Part shown: piece after piece, positions 44,162 to 53,684 of the stretch
Position numbering within the stretch: the first letter of the stretch is position 1
Layout of the letters: each line of letters opens with the position of its first letter
Source: Acerihabitans sp015654925
GTDB lineage: Bacteria > Pseudomonadota > Gammaproteobacteria > Enterobacterales > Enterobacteriaceae
DNA length: 64,000 bases
Direction of reading: 5' to 3'
Assembly (NCBI RefSeq): GCF_047324175.1
Contig: NZ_CP178732.1
Coordinates: 372,001 to 436,000, forward strand
Position numbers and translations under genes: made by a program
Notes under the pieces: model-generated
Databases searched by the model: none
Told to the model about the DNA's origin: nothing
Seen by the model: the letters and a program-made list of their open reading frames with translations, nothing else

Positions 44162-45910
44162 TCATTTTTTTCTGGCCAAAGCCATGTTCAAAGACCAAAG
44201 CTCTTTTCGTTCTTCGGCCGTCAATCCGTGAGTTCTGTCGCGTGCTATCAGCTCTTCCTGACGCTGTTCCAGTATTGAATCATAGAGACTGGCCAGGGTA
44301 TCGACAAATGTCGCTTCGATCATATCTTCTATGATCATATGGTTCCAAACGGCCAGGGTTTCAAGCTGCGGGCTGGATTTATTATCCCGGTAATGCTCAA
44401 GCAACTGACCCGTGGTCAAGCCCGGCTGCGCCTGGCATGTCTGCACTAATTCGATAAACAGGGGCACGCCCGGTTGCTGGGCCTGCTCTAAACCTTGCAC
44501 TGATGGTATAAGCGCGCTTAAGCGCGGGTTTTGCACCAGCAACCCTATAAGTATACGCATGGTTGTGCGTTTTATCCGGGGCTGCGGCGAAATATTTGTA
44601 TTGCCGGCCTGCTTGGGCAGCAGCTTTTCCAGCTGATTATCGTCCAAAATGCCCAATTTATTACCCAACTGCTGGCGTAAATACATCCTCAACGTTTCGC
44701 CCGGCACCTGGCCGATAAGCGGCAGCGCCAGCGTACTGAGTTTGGCGCGCCCGTCCGGGCTGCTTAAATCCACCTGCGGCATCAGCGTCTCGAATAAAAA
44801 CACCGACAGCGGCTGCGCCTGTTCCATACGCTGTTCAAACGCCTCTTTGCCAATCTGGCGCACCAGGGTATCGGGGTCTTCCCCGTCCGGCAGAAACATA
44901 AAGCGCAGCTGGCGCCCGTCGTTCAGGTAGGGCAGGGCGGTTTCCAGCGCCCGCCAGGCGGCTTCACGGCCAGCGCGGTCACCGTCGTAGCAGCAAATGA
45001 CCTGGTCGGTGGCGCGGTACAGCAACTGAATATGTTCGGCGGTGGTGGCGGTGCCAAGGGATGCCACCGCATAATCGATGCCGAACTGCGCCAGCGCCAC
45101 TACGTCCATATACCCTTCGACCACCAGCAGGCGCGATAATTCCGGGTGTTTCCGCTGTGCCTCATAAAGCCCGTACAGCTGGCGGCCTTTATGGAATATC
45201 TCGGTTTCCGGCGAGTTCAGGTACTTCGGCTGCCCGTCGCCCAGGATGCGCCCGCCAAACGCGATCACCCGGCCGCGCCGGTCGCGAATCGGGAACATCA
45301 CCCGCTCGCGGAAGCGATCGTAGACCCGGCCCTGATCGTTAGTCACCAGCATTCCGGCATCGTTCAATGCGGTGCGATCGTCTGGCGACCGGCCGAAACG
45401 CTTTAACACGGTGTCCCAGCCGGCGGGCGCGTAGCCAATGGAGAAATGGCTGATGATCTCGGCGCTCAATCCCCGCTTGGTCAGGTAGGCATGCGCTGGC
45501 GCCGCCGTGTTTTGTTGCAACGCCTGTGAATAATAATCACTGAGCTTTTCCATTACCTGATACAGGCCCTGGCGCTGATGGCGTTCCTGCTGGTTTGGCC
45601 CGGCGCCCGCTTCGGACGGCACTTCCAGACCGTGCATGGTAGCCAGTTCTTCGATGGACTCGACAAATTCGAGCCGGTCGTAATTCATCAGGAAATCAAT
45701 GGCGTTACCGTGCGCGCCGCACCCAAAACAATGATAGAACTGTTTTTCGCCATTAACGGTAAACGACGGGGTTTTTTCATGGTGAAACGGACAACAAGCG
45801 TGATAATTCTTGCCTTGTTTTTTCAGCTTCACCCGGGCATCGATGAGATCGATGATGTCGGTGCGAGCCAGCAAGTCGTTGATAAATACGCGTGGGATTC
45901 GTCCAGCCAT
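44162..45910 (-). CDS. dnaG: DNA primase
   Basis: A 582-residue replicative primase (E. coli 581). The N-terminal CHC2 zinc finger reads YHACCPFHHEKTPSF with YHCFGCGAHG; the TOPRIM core has LLVVEGYMDVVAL and CCYDGDRAGREAAW with the acidic metal ligands; the C-terminal DnaB-interaction domain follows. Second gene of the macromolecular-synthesis operon; in E. coli an internal terminator and RNase E site tune it down relative to rpsU and rpoD. Confidence 0.98.
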   Translation of the reverse strand: MAGRIPRVFINDLLARTDIIDLIDARVKLKKQGKNYHACCPFHHEKTPSFTVNGEKQFYHCFGCGAHGNAIDFLMNYDRLEFVESIEELATMHGLEVPSEAGAGPNQQERHQRQGLYQVMEKLSDYYSQALQQNTAAPAHAYLTKRGLSAEIISHFSIGYAPAGWDTVLKRFGRSPDDRTALNDAGMLVTNDQGRVYDRFRERVMFPIRDRRGRVIAFGGRILGDGQPKYLNSPETEIFHKGRQLYGLYEAQRKHPELSRLLVVEGYMDVVALAQFGIDYAVASLGTATTAEHIQLLYRATDQVICCYDGDRAGREAAWRALETALPYLNDGRQLRFMFLPDGEDPDTLVRQIGKEAFEQRMEQAQPLSVFLFETLMPQVDLSSPDGRAKLSTLALPLIGQVPGETLRMYLRQQLGNKLGILDDNQLEKLLPKQAGNTNISPQPRIKRTTMRILIGLLVQNPRLSALIPSVQGLEQAQQPGVPLFIELVQTCQAQPGLTTGQLLEHYRDNKSSPQLETLAVWNHMIIEDMIEATFVDTLASLYDSILEQRQEELIARDRTHGLTAEERKELWSLNMALARKK

Positions 45911-46034
45911 AAGCCCTGATTGGTTAGCCTATAAACGAGAACAAGCCGCGCAATCCTTCCGGATCGCACGGCCTTCGTATGCAACTACTGAGTCTGCGGA
46001 TTAATCACGCGGTTGGGGCTTTCACCCCGAAAAA

Positions 46035-46706
<672 letters not shown>

Positions 46707-47720
46707 ATGCGTGTATTGGGTATTGAGACGTCCTGTGACGAAACCGGCGTGGCGATTTACGATCGGCAGGCGGGATTGCTGGCCAACCAGCTCTATAGCC
46801 AGGTGAAGCTGCATGCCGACTATGGCGGCGTGGTGCCGGAACTGGCCTCAAGGGATCATGTGCGCAAAACGGTGCCGCTGATCCAGGCCGCGCTGCGGGA
46901 AGCCGGGCTGGGCGCGGGGGATATCGACGGGGTGGCCTACACCGCCGGTCCGGGACTGGTGGGCGCCCTGATGGTCGGCGCCACCGTGGGGCGCGCCCTG
47001 GCATATGCGTGGCAAAAACCGGCCATGGCGGTACATCATATGGAAGGTCATCTGCTGGCGCCGATGCTGGAACGGGACCCGCCGGCGTTTCCTTTCGCCG
47101 CATTGCTGGTATCGGGCGGCCATACCCAACTCATCGCCGTGCAGGGAATCGGGCAATATGAATTGCTGGGCGAATCCATCGACGACGCGGCCGGCGAGGC
47201 GTTTGATAAAACCGCCAAATTGCTGGGGCTCGATTATCCCGGCGGCCCGATGCTGTCGCAAATGGCGCGGCGCGGCGCGGCCGGCCGTTTTACCTTTCCG
47301 CGCCCGATGACCGACCGGCCGGGGCTGGATTTCAGTTTTTCCGGTTTGAAGACCTTTGCCGCCAATACCATCCGCGCCAACGAGCAGGACGAGCAGACCC
47401 GCGCGGACGTGGCCCGGGCGTTTGAGGACGCCGTGGTGGACACGCTATTGATCAAATGCCGGCGCGCCTTGGATCAAACCGGGCTGCAACGGCTGGTGAT
47501 TGCCGGCGGCGTCAGCGCCAACCGCACGCTGCGCGAACGCCTGGGTGAAATGATGCAAAAGCGCGGCGGCAAGGTGTTTTATGCCCGGCCGGAGTTTTGC
47601 ACCGATAACGGCGCGATGATTGCTTATGCGGGGATGATGCGTTTGCAGGCAGGCACGCTGGGCGATTTGGCGATAACCGTGCGTCCGCGCTGGCCCCTGT
47701 CCGAACTGCCTGCGGTGTGA
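46707..47720 (+). CDS. tsaD: tRNA N6-adenosine threonylcarbamoyltransferase TsaD
   Basis: A 337-residue ASKHA-fold protein, the same length as E. coli TsaD, that with TsaB and TsaE transfers the threonylcarbamoyl group to A37 of ANN-decoding tRNAs. The iron-binding HHMEGH and SGGHTQL motifs, FDKTAKLLGLDYPGGP, and the C-terminal ARPEFCTDNGAMIAYAG are all present. The start (MRVLGIETSCDETGVAIYD) is canonical. Divergent from rpsU as in E. coli. Confidence 0.98.
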   Translation: MRVLGIETSCDETGVAIYDRQAGLLANQLYSQVKLHADYGGVVPELASRDHVRKTVPLIQAALREAGLGAGDIDGVAYTAGPGLVGALMVGATVGRALAYAWQKPAMAVHHMEGHLLAPMLERDPPAFPFAALLVSGGHTQLIAVQGIGQYELLGESIDDAAGEAFDKTAKLLGLDYPGGPMLSQMARRGAAGRFTFPRPMTDRPGLDFSFSGLKTFAANTIRANEQDEQTRADVARAFEDAVVDTLLIKCRRALDQTGLQRLVIAGGVSANRTLRERLGEMMQKRGGKVFYARPEFCTDNGAMIAYAGMMRLQAGTLGDLAITVRPRWPLSELPAV

Positions 47721-47754
47721 CGCGCTGCGCGGTCCCTAATACGGGCAGGAAGGG

Positions 47755-48396
47755 TTATTTCCCGTTCTCCTGCCCGTCTTCGTGCCGATCGATATCCCGG
47801 TCTTTTTTACGTTTACGCCAGATGCGGCTCTCCTGGCCGCGCCAAAGCCGCTGGATATTGTCGTGATGGCGCAGCAGCACCAGGCATGACAGCATCGATA
47901 CCGGAAAAGTGAACTGCGGTTTAAACCACCAGACGTAAAACGGCGCGATCAGCGCGCTGATAATGGCGCCCAGGGAAGAATAGCCGCTCAGCAGCACCGT
48001 CAGCAGCCAGGTGCCGGCCATCAGGCCGGTAAGATCCCAGCCGATGGGAGCGATGGCGCCAAACGCGGTGGCGACGCCCTTGCCGCCCTGGAAATGGAAG
48101 AACACCGGATAAATATGTCCGATGCAGGCGGCAATGGCGATCAGCCCCAGATAAAAAGGCGGAATCCCGAGCCGGTAACCCAGCCACACCGGCAGCATCC
48201 CTTTCAGAACGTCAAACACCATCACGCCGGCCGCAGCGGCCTTGCCGCCAAGACGCAGCACGTTGGTGGCGCCTGGGTTGCCTGAACCATGGGTTCTGGG
48301 GTCCGGCAGGCGGGCCAGTTTGCAAATCAGAATCGCGCTGGAAACCGAGCCGCAAAGGTAGGCGAAGATTATCATGCCAATCGCAATAGCATTCAT
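47755..48396 (-). CDS. plsY: glycerol-3-phosphate acyltransferase PlsY
   Basis: A 213-residue inner-membrane enzyme that acylates glycerol-3-phosphate with acyl-phosphate, first step of phospholipid synthesis. The three catalytic loops are present: SGNPGATNVLR, GHIYPVFFHFQGGKGVAT and LLRHHDNIQRLWRG. Five membrane segments. The ATG at 48396 follows GGAACTTGGTT and fits the family; an 8-codon extension is rejected. Its tail is charged and longer than in E. coli (205). It converges with tsaD. Confidence 0.95.
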   Translation of the reverse strand: MNAIAIGMIIFAYLCGSVSSAILICKLARLPDPRTHGSGNPGATNVLRLGGKAAAAGVMVFDVLKGMLPVWLGYRLGIPPFYLGLIAIAACIGHIYPVFFHFQGGKGVATAFGAIAPIGWDLTGLMAGTWLLTVLLSGYSSLGAIISALIAPFYVWWFKPQFTFPVSMLSCLVLLRHHDNIQRLWRGQESRIWRKRKKDRDIDRHEDGQENGK

Positions 48397-48501
48397 AACC
48401 AAGTTCCGTCCCGTAATCATCGTTTTATTTGTCTAACTGTGGATAATACGCATATTCCATTGGAAGTGGTATCCGACAACCACAAAAACCGAGTATCGCG
48501 C

Positions 48502-48861
48502 ATGGACATTGTATTTATAGAAGAGCTGACGGTAATGACGGTCATCGGCGTATATGACTGGGAACAAAACCGCCAGCAAAAGCTGGTGTTCGATATCGAA
48601 ATGGGGTGGGACAACCGGCCGGCGGCGCGCAGCGATGATGTGGCGGACTGCCTGAGCTACGCCGATGTCAGCGAAATCGTGCTCTCTTTCGTGTCGTCCA
48701 ACCGGTTTGCCCTGGTGGAACGGGTAGCGGAGGAGGTGGCCGATTTGCTGATGGCGCGTTTTGCCTTGCCCTGGGTGCGTATCAAGCTGAGCAAACCCGG
48801 CGCGGTGCCCCAGGCAAAAAGCGTTGGGGTGATTATCGAGCGTGATAACCGAAAAGTCTGA
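48502..48861 (+). CDS. folB: dihydroneopterin aldolase
   Basis: A 119-residue aldolase/epimerase of folate synthesis (E. coli FolB 122). MDIVFIEELTVMTVIGVYDWEQ at the N-terminus, the active-site ADCLSYADVSE and KLSKPGAVPQAKSVGVIIER at the C-terminus. The ATG at 48502 matches E. coli exactly; the longer upstream frame overlaps plsY and is rejected. Divergent from plsY and followed by a terminator. Confidence 0.97.
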   Translation: MDIVFIEELTVMTVIGVYDWEQNRQQKLVFDIEMGWDNRPAARSDDVADCLSYADVSEIVLSFVSSNRFALVERVAEEVADLLMARFALPWVRIKLSKPGAVPQAKSVGVIIERDNRKV

Positions 48862-48940
48862 AAGTTTATGACTCTTAATCTAAAATTCATGCAGCCGAAA
48901 CCTTTTTACCGTATGTTTGTCTCATTTTCCGTACTGTTTT

Positions 48941-48978
48941 AGCGGCTGGGTTGGTATTACTGAACCGCCGCTTTTTTG
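48941..48978 (+). terminator. rho-independent terminator of folB
   Basis: Stem AGCGGC-GGGTT pairing with GAACC-CCGCT (two single-base bulges), then TTTTTTG. It lies 80 bases after the folB stop and just before the uppP ribosome-binding site. Confidence 0.7.
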
Positions 48979-49007
48979 TTGTCGGTTGATTGAGGGGAAC
49001 GTGTTGT

Positions 49008-49826
49008 ATGGCAGACCTGCATGATTTGTTCATCGCATTTATTCTTGGGGTGGTTGAAGGGTTAACGGAATTTTTGCCGGTCTCCTCGACGGGACACATG
49101 ATTTTAGTCGGCACCCTGCTGGGCTTCACCGACGATAAAGCGAAAACCTTTGAAGTTATTATCCAGTTGGGTTCGATCCTGGCGGTGGTGGTGATGTTCT
49201 GGCGCCGGCTGTTTGGCCTGATCGGCATCCATTTCGGCGAGGTCAAACATGAAGGCATCGGCACCGGGCGCCTGCGGTTAGGGCATATCCTGCTGGGGAT
49301 GATCCCGGCGGTGGTTATGGGGCTGGTGTTTCATGAGCAAATCAAAGGATTGTTTGAAGCCAAATATGTCGTCTACGCGCTGGTGGTGGGCGGGGTTTTG
49401 CTGCTGGCCGGCGAATGGCTGAAGCCTAAAGTTCCGCGGGCGGCGGGGATCGATGATATCACCTATCTGCAAGCCTTCCTGATCGGCTGTTTTCAGTGTC
49501 TGGCGCTGTGGCCGGGTTTTTCCCGCTCCGGGGCCACGATCAGCGGCGGGATACTGGTGGGTGTCAGCCGTTATGCGGCGTCGGAGTTTTCTTTTATCCT
49601 GGCGGTGCCCATGATGCTGGGCGCTACGGTACTGGATCTATATAAAAGCCTGCCGTTTCTGTCCTGGCACGATTTCCCGATGTTCGCGGTGGGTTTTGTC
49701 ACCGCGTTTGTCGTGGCGCTGATCGCCATCAAGCTGTTCCTGCAAATCATCAAACGCATTTCGTTTGTGCCCTTTGCCATCTATCGCTTTATTTTGGCGG
49801 CGGTGGTGTACTGGGTCATGCTGTAG
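49008..49826 (+). CDS. uppP: undecaprenyl-diphosphatase UppP (BacA)
   Basis: A 272-residue integral membrane phosphatase (E. coli 273) that regenerates undecaprenyl phosphate for cell-wall synthesis and confers bacitracin tolerance. The two signature motifs are LGVVEGLTEFLPVSSTGHM and PGFSRSGATISGG. Eight membrane segments. ATG at 49008 follows GAGGGGAAC; a 6-codon extension is rejected. Confidence 0.97.
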   Translation: MADLHDLFIAFILGVVEGLTEFLPVSSTGHMILVGTLLGFTDDKAKTFEVIIQLGSILAVVVMFWRRLFGLIGIHFGEVKHEGIGTGRLRLGHILLGMIPAVVMGLVFHEQIKGLFEAKYVVYALVVGGVLLLAGEWLKPKVPRAAGIDDITYLQAFLIGCFQCLALWPGFSRSGATISGGILVGVSRYAASEFSFILAVPMMLGATVLDLYKSLPFLSWHDFPMFAVGFVTAFVVALIAIKLFLQIIKRISFVPFAIYRFILAAVVYWVML

Positions 49827-49845
49827 GGCTCCAGGGAATAAAAAA

Positions 49846-49881
49846 AACGTCGCGACCGGTTAAGGGTTGCGACGTTTTTTT
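49846..49881. terminator. bidirectional terminator between uppP and cca
   Basis: Arms AACGTCGCGACC and GGTTGCGACGTT (one G-U pair) with A and T runs outside; serves both converging genes. Confidence 0.92.
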
Positions 49882-49911
49882 ATGGGGCAAGCGGGACGCG
49901 ATCGCGCCGTA

Positions 49912-51165
49912 TCAGTCTTCTATAACCTCGGCCCGCGACCGTTCCTGCTGGCTTTTCCATTCCGTCAGGGCGCCCTGGCGGCGGCGGCGGATTTCGTCGC
50001 CAATCTCCGCGCCGCTAAAACCGGCTTCGATCACTTCGCGGTTGGTGATGGTTCCCGCCACGCGGAACGCTTCGCGCAGGTAGTCCCCCTGCGGGTAGGG
50101 GTTATTCTCGAACCCGGTGCGGCCGCGGGCGTCGGCTTCGCTGCACATAATCATTTGCTCCAGGCGTTCCGGCTTGCGCCAGGCGTCGATTACCCCGAAC
50201 AGTTTCATCAGGGTTTTTGGCGTCAGGCGATCCACCGTGTGGATCAAATCGTGGTATTCGGCGACGATTTTTGCCAAATCCCGCACCTGATTTGGCACCC
50301 GCAGGCGGTCGCACAACGCCTGCACCAGCTTGACCCCCGCCGGACCGTGGCCGTGATGATGTGGCCATTGATCGCGCGGCGTCAGGCCTTTGCCCAGGTC
50401 GTGGCAGAGGGTGGCAAAACGTACGGCGATATCGGGCGTAAGCTGCGCCACCACCGACACCGTCATTAACGTATGAATGCCTGTATCGATTTCCGGGTGC
50501 CATTTCGCCGGCGCGGGCACGCCGAACAGCTGGTCGATTTCCGGGAACAGCGCCGCCAGGGCGCCGCAATCGCGCAGTACCTGAAAATAAACCTGGGGGT
50601 TGAGGGTGGCCAGCGCTTTTTCGGTTTCCTTCCAGACCCGTTCCGGCGAAATAAGCGGCAGTTCGCCGCTGTCCGTCATCTGCCGCATCAGCGCCATGGT
50701 TTCCGGTGCGATACGGAAGTTAAGATGGGCGAAGCGCGCGGCGAAGCGCGCCACGCGCAGCACGCGCAGGGGATCTTCGCCAAAAGCGTCCGAGACATGG
50801 CGCAACGTGCGCCGCTCAATATCTTCGCGGCCGTGATAAGGGTCGATCAGTTCGCCGTTCTCATCCTGGGCAATGGCATTGAGGGTCAAATCCCGGCGCA
50901 GCAAATCCTGCTCCAGCGTGACATCGGGAGCGGCGTAGCAGGTAAAACCGGCATAACCCCGGCCGGATTTACGCTCGGTGCGCGCCAGCGCATACTCCTC
51001 GCGCGATCGCGGGTGCAGGAATACCGGGAAATCCTTGCCCACCTGCTGATAGCCTTCGGCCAAAAGTTCGTCAGGGGTGGCGCCCACGATCACCCAGTCT
51101 TTTTCATGCACCGGCAAATGTAATAACCTGTCGCGCACCGCGCCGCCGACCAGATACTTTCTCAC
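49912..51165 (-). CDS. cca: multifunctional CCA-adding enzyme
   Basis: A 417-residue tRNA nucleotidyltransferase (E. coli 412) that builds and repairs the tRNA 3' CCA. The polymerase head has YLVGGAVRDRLL and EKDWVIVGATPDEL with catalytic carboxylates, ARTERKSGRGY and RRDLTLNAIAQD. The C-terminal half has an HD domain (ATLCHDLGKG, HGPAGVKLVQALCDRLRVP), so phosphatase and 2',3'-cyclic phosphodiesterase activity is retained as in E. coli. Confidence 0.97.
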   Translation of the reverse strand: MRKYLVGGAVRDRLLHLPVHEKDWVIVGATPDELLAEGYQQVGKDFPVFLHPRSREEYALARTERKSGRGYAGFTCYAAPDVTLEQDLLRRDLTLNAIAQDENGELIDPYHGREDIERRTLRHVSDAFGEDPLRVLRVARFAARFAHLNFRIAPETMALMRQMTDSGELPLISPERVWKETEKALATLNPQVYFQVLRDCGALAALFPEIDQLFGVPAPAKWHPEIDTGIHTLMTVSVVAQLTPDIAVRFATLCHDLGKGLTPRDQWPHHHGHGPAGVKLVQALCDRLRVPNQVRDLAKIVAEYHDLIHTVDRLTPKTLMKLFGVIDAWRKPERLEQMIMCSEADARGRTGFENNPYPQGDYLREAFRVAGTITNREVIEAGFSGAEIGDEIRRRRQGALTEWKSQQERSRAEVIED

Positions 51166-51277
51166 TATGAACTCCCGTTTATGTCGGTTTCGCCATCATC
51201 TATTAAGTGTAGTCGCATCCGCAATGCCGTTTTTCCACATTACGCGCGGTCAACACGAAACGTCCGGCTGGCCGGCC

Positions 51278-51901
51278 CTAGTTCATCCAGCGATTATCTT
51301 TTTTGCGGCGCGGGACCACGTGGGGCAGCAGTAACCCGAGGATCAGGCCGACGCCGGCAACCCCGCCGCCATACAGGAACCATTGCATAATAATGGCGCG
51401 CTGTTTGTCATCAAGCTGTACCGCTACGGCGTCCACTTTTTTCTTGGCCACTACGAGTTGATCTTTCAGGCTTTGATTTTCGTCACGCAGACCCTGGATG
51501 GTAGCGTCGCTTTCGGTAACTTTTTTTTGCATTTCCGCCGTACGCTGGTTCCAACTGGCGTCAATGGTATCGAGTTTCTGGGTCAGGGTTTGCACCTGCT
51601 GCTCCAGTGCGGGAACTTTTACCCGCAGGCTGGGCTGGTCGCTCAGTTGATCGAGCGGTATCCAGGCGGTGCGCCCTTTGGAATCGCGGACCTGGCCGTA
51701 GCTGTTTGCTTCGCTGACGCCGAGCAGTTCGACTTCTTCCCCTGAATTGAGCGTGCCGACAATGCGGTATTGATTGCCCGGCCCGCTGTGGATATAGGTA
51801 ATCAGCTCATCGGAGATGTAGCGCTTCTCATCGGCGGCATGAGTGCTAGCGGCGAAGCTTAGACTCAATAACGCGAAGCAAATATGGCGTAATTTGTGCA
51901 T
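51278..51901 (-). CDS. ygiM: TIGR04211 family SH3 domain protein YgiM
   Basis: A 207-residue envelope protein (E. coli YgiM 206). Cleavable signal peptide (MHKLRHICFALLSLSFAASTHA), a bacterial SH3 domain (about 24-90, SGPGNQYRIVGTLNSGEEVELL), a coiled coil (about 97-165), and a C-terminal membrane segment with a positive tail (VPRRKKDNRWMN). The start at 51901 puts the signal peptide first; a 20-codon extension is rejected. Function unknown. Confidence 0.93.
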   Translation of the reverse strand: MHKLRHICFALLSLSFAASTHAADEKRYISDELITYIHSGPGNQYRIVGTLNSGEEVELLGVSEANSYGQVRDSKGRTAWIPLDQLSDQPSLRVKVPALEQQVQTLTQKLDTIDASWNQRTAEMQKKVTESDATIQGLRDENQSLKDQLVVAKKKVDAVAVQLDDKQRAIIMQWFLYGGGVAGVGLILGLLLPHVVPRRKKDNRWMN

Positions 51902-52337
51902 AGTTCCGTCGTTTTTAATCAAAGGTGGGACGATAGTAGAGGGATCAGTTTGACGACGCAATGCTTAAACAGAAATGGGAACTATCTTACTATCAGGCGG
52001 CGCAGGGCGTCTGTTGCCGGGCCGCTGGCAATTAAGCCGGGGCCAAACCCGCTTGCGAACCGATCTTGAGCGATAAATTTGCGGCTCATGCCAATAAATT
52101 GGGTTGTAAGAGATAAAAAAGGCAGTATGGCCGTTTGGCTTGATGTATTTTTTGACATAAATTGGCATTTAAATTATTAACTGACTTGTCCCTATGAGGC
52201 ATTAAGGTGATGATTATCTTATCAGATAGGATGCCAATGCTGGTTTATCGTCTTGCCCGGCGTAACGGCCGGGCGCCGAATCCCGCTTTCTCGTACAGCA
52301 ACTACACGTACAGCAACTAATAGGTGTGGCCGAAGCT
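51902..52337. promoter_or_regulatory. ygiM-ygiF divergent region
   Basis: 436 bases. A 67-codon minus-strand frame (51965-52168) is unconvincing. Promoters for both genes presumably lie here. Confidence 0.45.
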
Positions 52338-53645
52338 ATGAGTGAAGAAATAGAATTAAAATTTATCGTCCATCCGGATGCGGTATCGTCGCTGGGGGAA
52401 CGGGTTTCCGCCACCGGCGGCGTCCATTCGCCTGCGCAACACCTGGTTAATATTTATTTTGACACCGCCGGGCTTGATTTGCGCCGTCACGGCGTGGGTC
52501 TGCGCGTGAGGGGCAATAACGGTGGCTATGAGATGACGGCCAAAACCGCCGGCAAAGTCGTCGCCGGCCTGCATCAGCATCCGGAATATAATATTCCTTT
52601 GCCCGGCCCGGAGCTGGATATCGCGCTGCTGCCGGCGGAGGTTTGGCCGGAGGGCGTGTCCGCCGCTGCCTTGCAATCGCGCCTGGAACCGCTGTTTCGC
52701 ACCGACTATCAGCGCGAAAAGTGGGTGGTCACTTATGGCGACAGCGAGATTGAAGTAGCGTTTGACCGCGGAGAAGTGGTGGCCGGCGATGAACGGGAGG
52801 CCATTTGCGAGCTGGAAATGGAATTGCTGCGCGGTAGTATTACCGATCTGCTGTCGTTCGCCCGGTCGCTCACCACCGACGGCGGTCTGCGACCGGGCAG
52901 TCTGAGCAAAGCCGCGCGCGGCTACCATTTGGCCGCGGGCAATCCGCCCCGGGAAATCCGCGCCTTGCCGCTGCTGCGTCCCGCGCCCAAGGCCACCGTG
53001 GAGCAAGGATTGAGCGAGGCGCTGTCGCTGGCATTATCGCACTGGCAGTATCATGAGGAACTGTGGCTGGCGGGCGTGCCTCTGGCCCGTGAAAGCATCC
53101 TCACCGCCATCACCCTGATCCGTGAAACCTTCGTGGTGATGGGCAATATGATCCCGCGCAAGGCCACCACCGTGCTGCGCGCCCAATTGGCGGAGGTCAG
53201 CGAACGTTTAGCGCTGCCGGACGGCGATCCCCGCATCCTGTGCTACGAGGCGGTTTATTTGCAATGTAAGTTGGCGCTCACCACATGGCTGATCCTCGCC
53301 GGCTGGCAAAGCAGCGTTACCGATGCCGCCCGCAAAAAATTGGACGGTTCCTTTAAACGCTTCGCCGATGTCATGTTGTCGCGCTGCGCCGCGGAACTGA
53401 AGGTCGCGTTCGGCCGGGCGCTTTCCCCCGAGGAATATCACCAGCAATTGCCGCGCCTGGAACGGCGGATCATGGCTTTTCACCTGCTCTCCGGCTCTTA
53501 TCCCGCGAATAAGGTGTTGTCCTATATCCTGCATTGGCAAGGACTGCAGCAGGCCATTGTCCTGCCCGGCACCAACGACCTGGAGTTTATGCGCCGCCAG
53601 GCGGTGACGCAGGCGGGTTTTTGGCGCAGCGTCAATAATCGTTAG
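52338..53645 (+). CDS. ygiF: inorganic triphosphatase (CYTH-CHAD)
   Basis: A 435-residue protein (E. coli YgiF 433) that hydrolyses inorganic triphosphate. The N-terminal CYTH tunnel domain starts with the signature EIELKF and has the paired acidic/basic strands (YFDTAGLDLRRHGVGLRVRG, CELEMELLRG). The C-terminal CHAD domain (about 220-420) carries conserved histidines. ATG at 52338 is chosen over a GTG four codons upstream because MSEEIELKF places the EXEXK motif at the N-terminus. Followed by glnE 39 bases later. Confidence 0.95.
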   Translation: MSEEIELKFIVHPDAVSSLGERVSATGGVHSPAQHLVNIYFDTAGLDLRRHGVGLRVRGNNGGYEMTAKTAGKVVAGLHQHPEYNIPLPGPELDIALLPAEVWPEGVSAAALQSRLEPLFRTDYQREKWVVTYGDSEIEVAFDRGEVVAGDEREAICELEMELLRGSITDLLSFARSLTTDGGLRPGSLSKAARGYHLAAGNPPREIRALPLLRPAPKATVEQGLSEALSLALSHWQYHEELWLAGVPLARESILTAITLIRETFVVMGNMIPRKATTVLRAQLAEVSERLALPDGDPRILCYEAVYLQCKLALTTWLILAGWQSSVTDAARKKLDGSFKRFADVMLSRCAAELKVAFGRALSPEEYHQQLPRLERRIMAFHLLSGSYPANKVLSYILHWQGLQQAIVLPGTNDLEFMRRQAVTQAGFWRSVNNR

Positions 53646-53684
53646 GCCATAGCCCGGGCGCGGCCCGCCATCAGGAGTTTGAAC

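Noticed and set aside
49867..51123. Two long plus-strand frames (200 and 216 codons)
   Set aside because: Both are shadows of cca, which has all expected motifs on the minus strand.
51965..52168. 67-codon minus-strand frame
   Set aside because: No domain or signal; in a promoter region between divergent genes.
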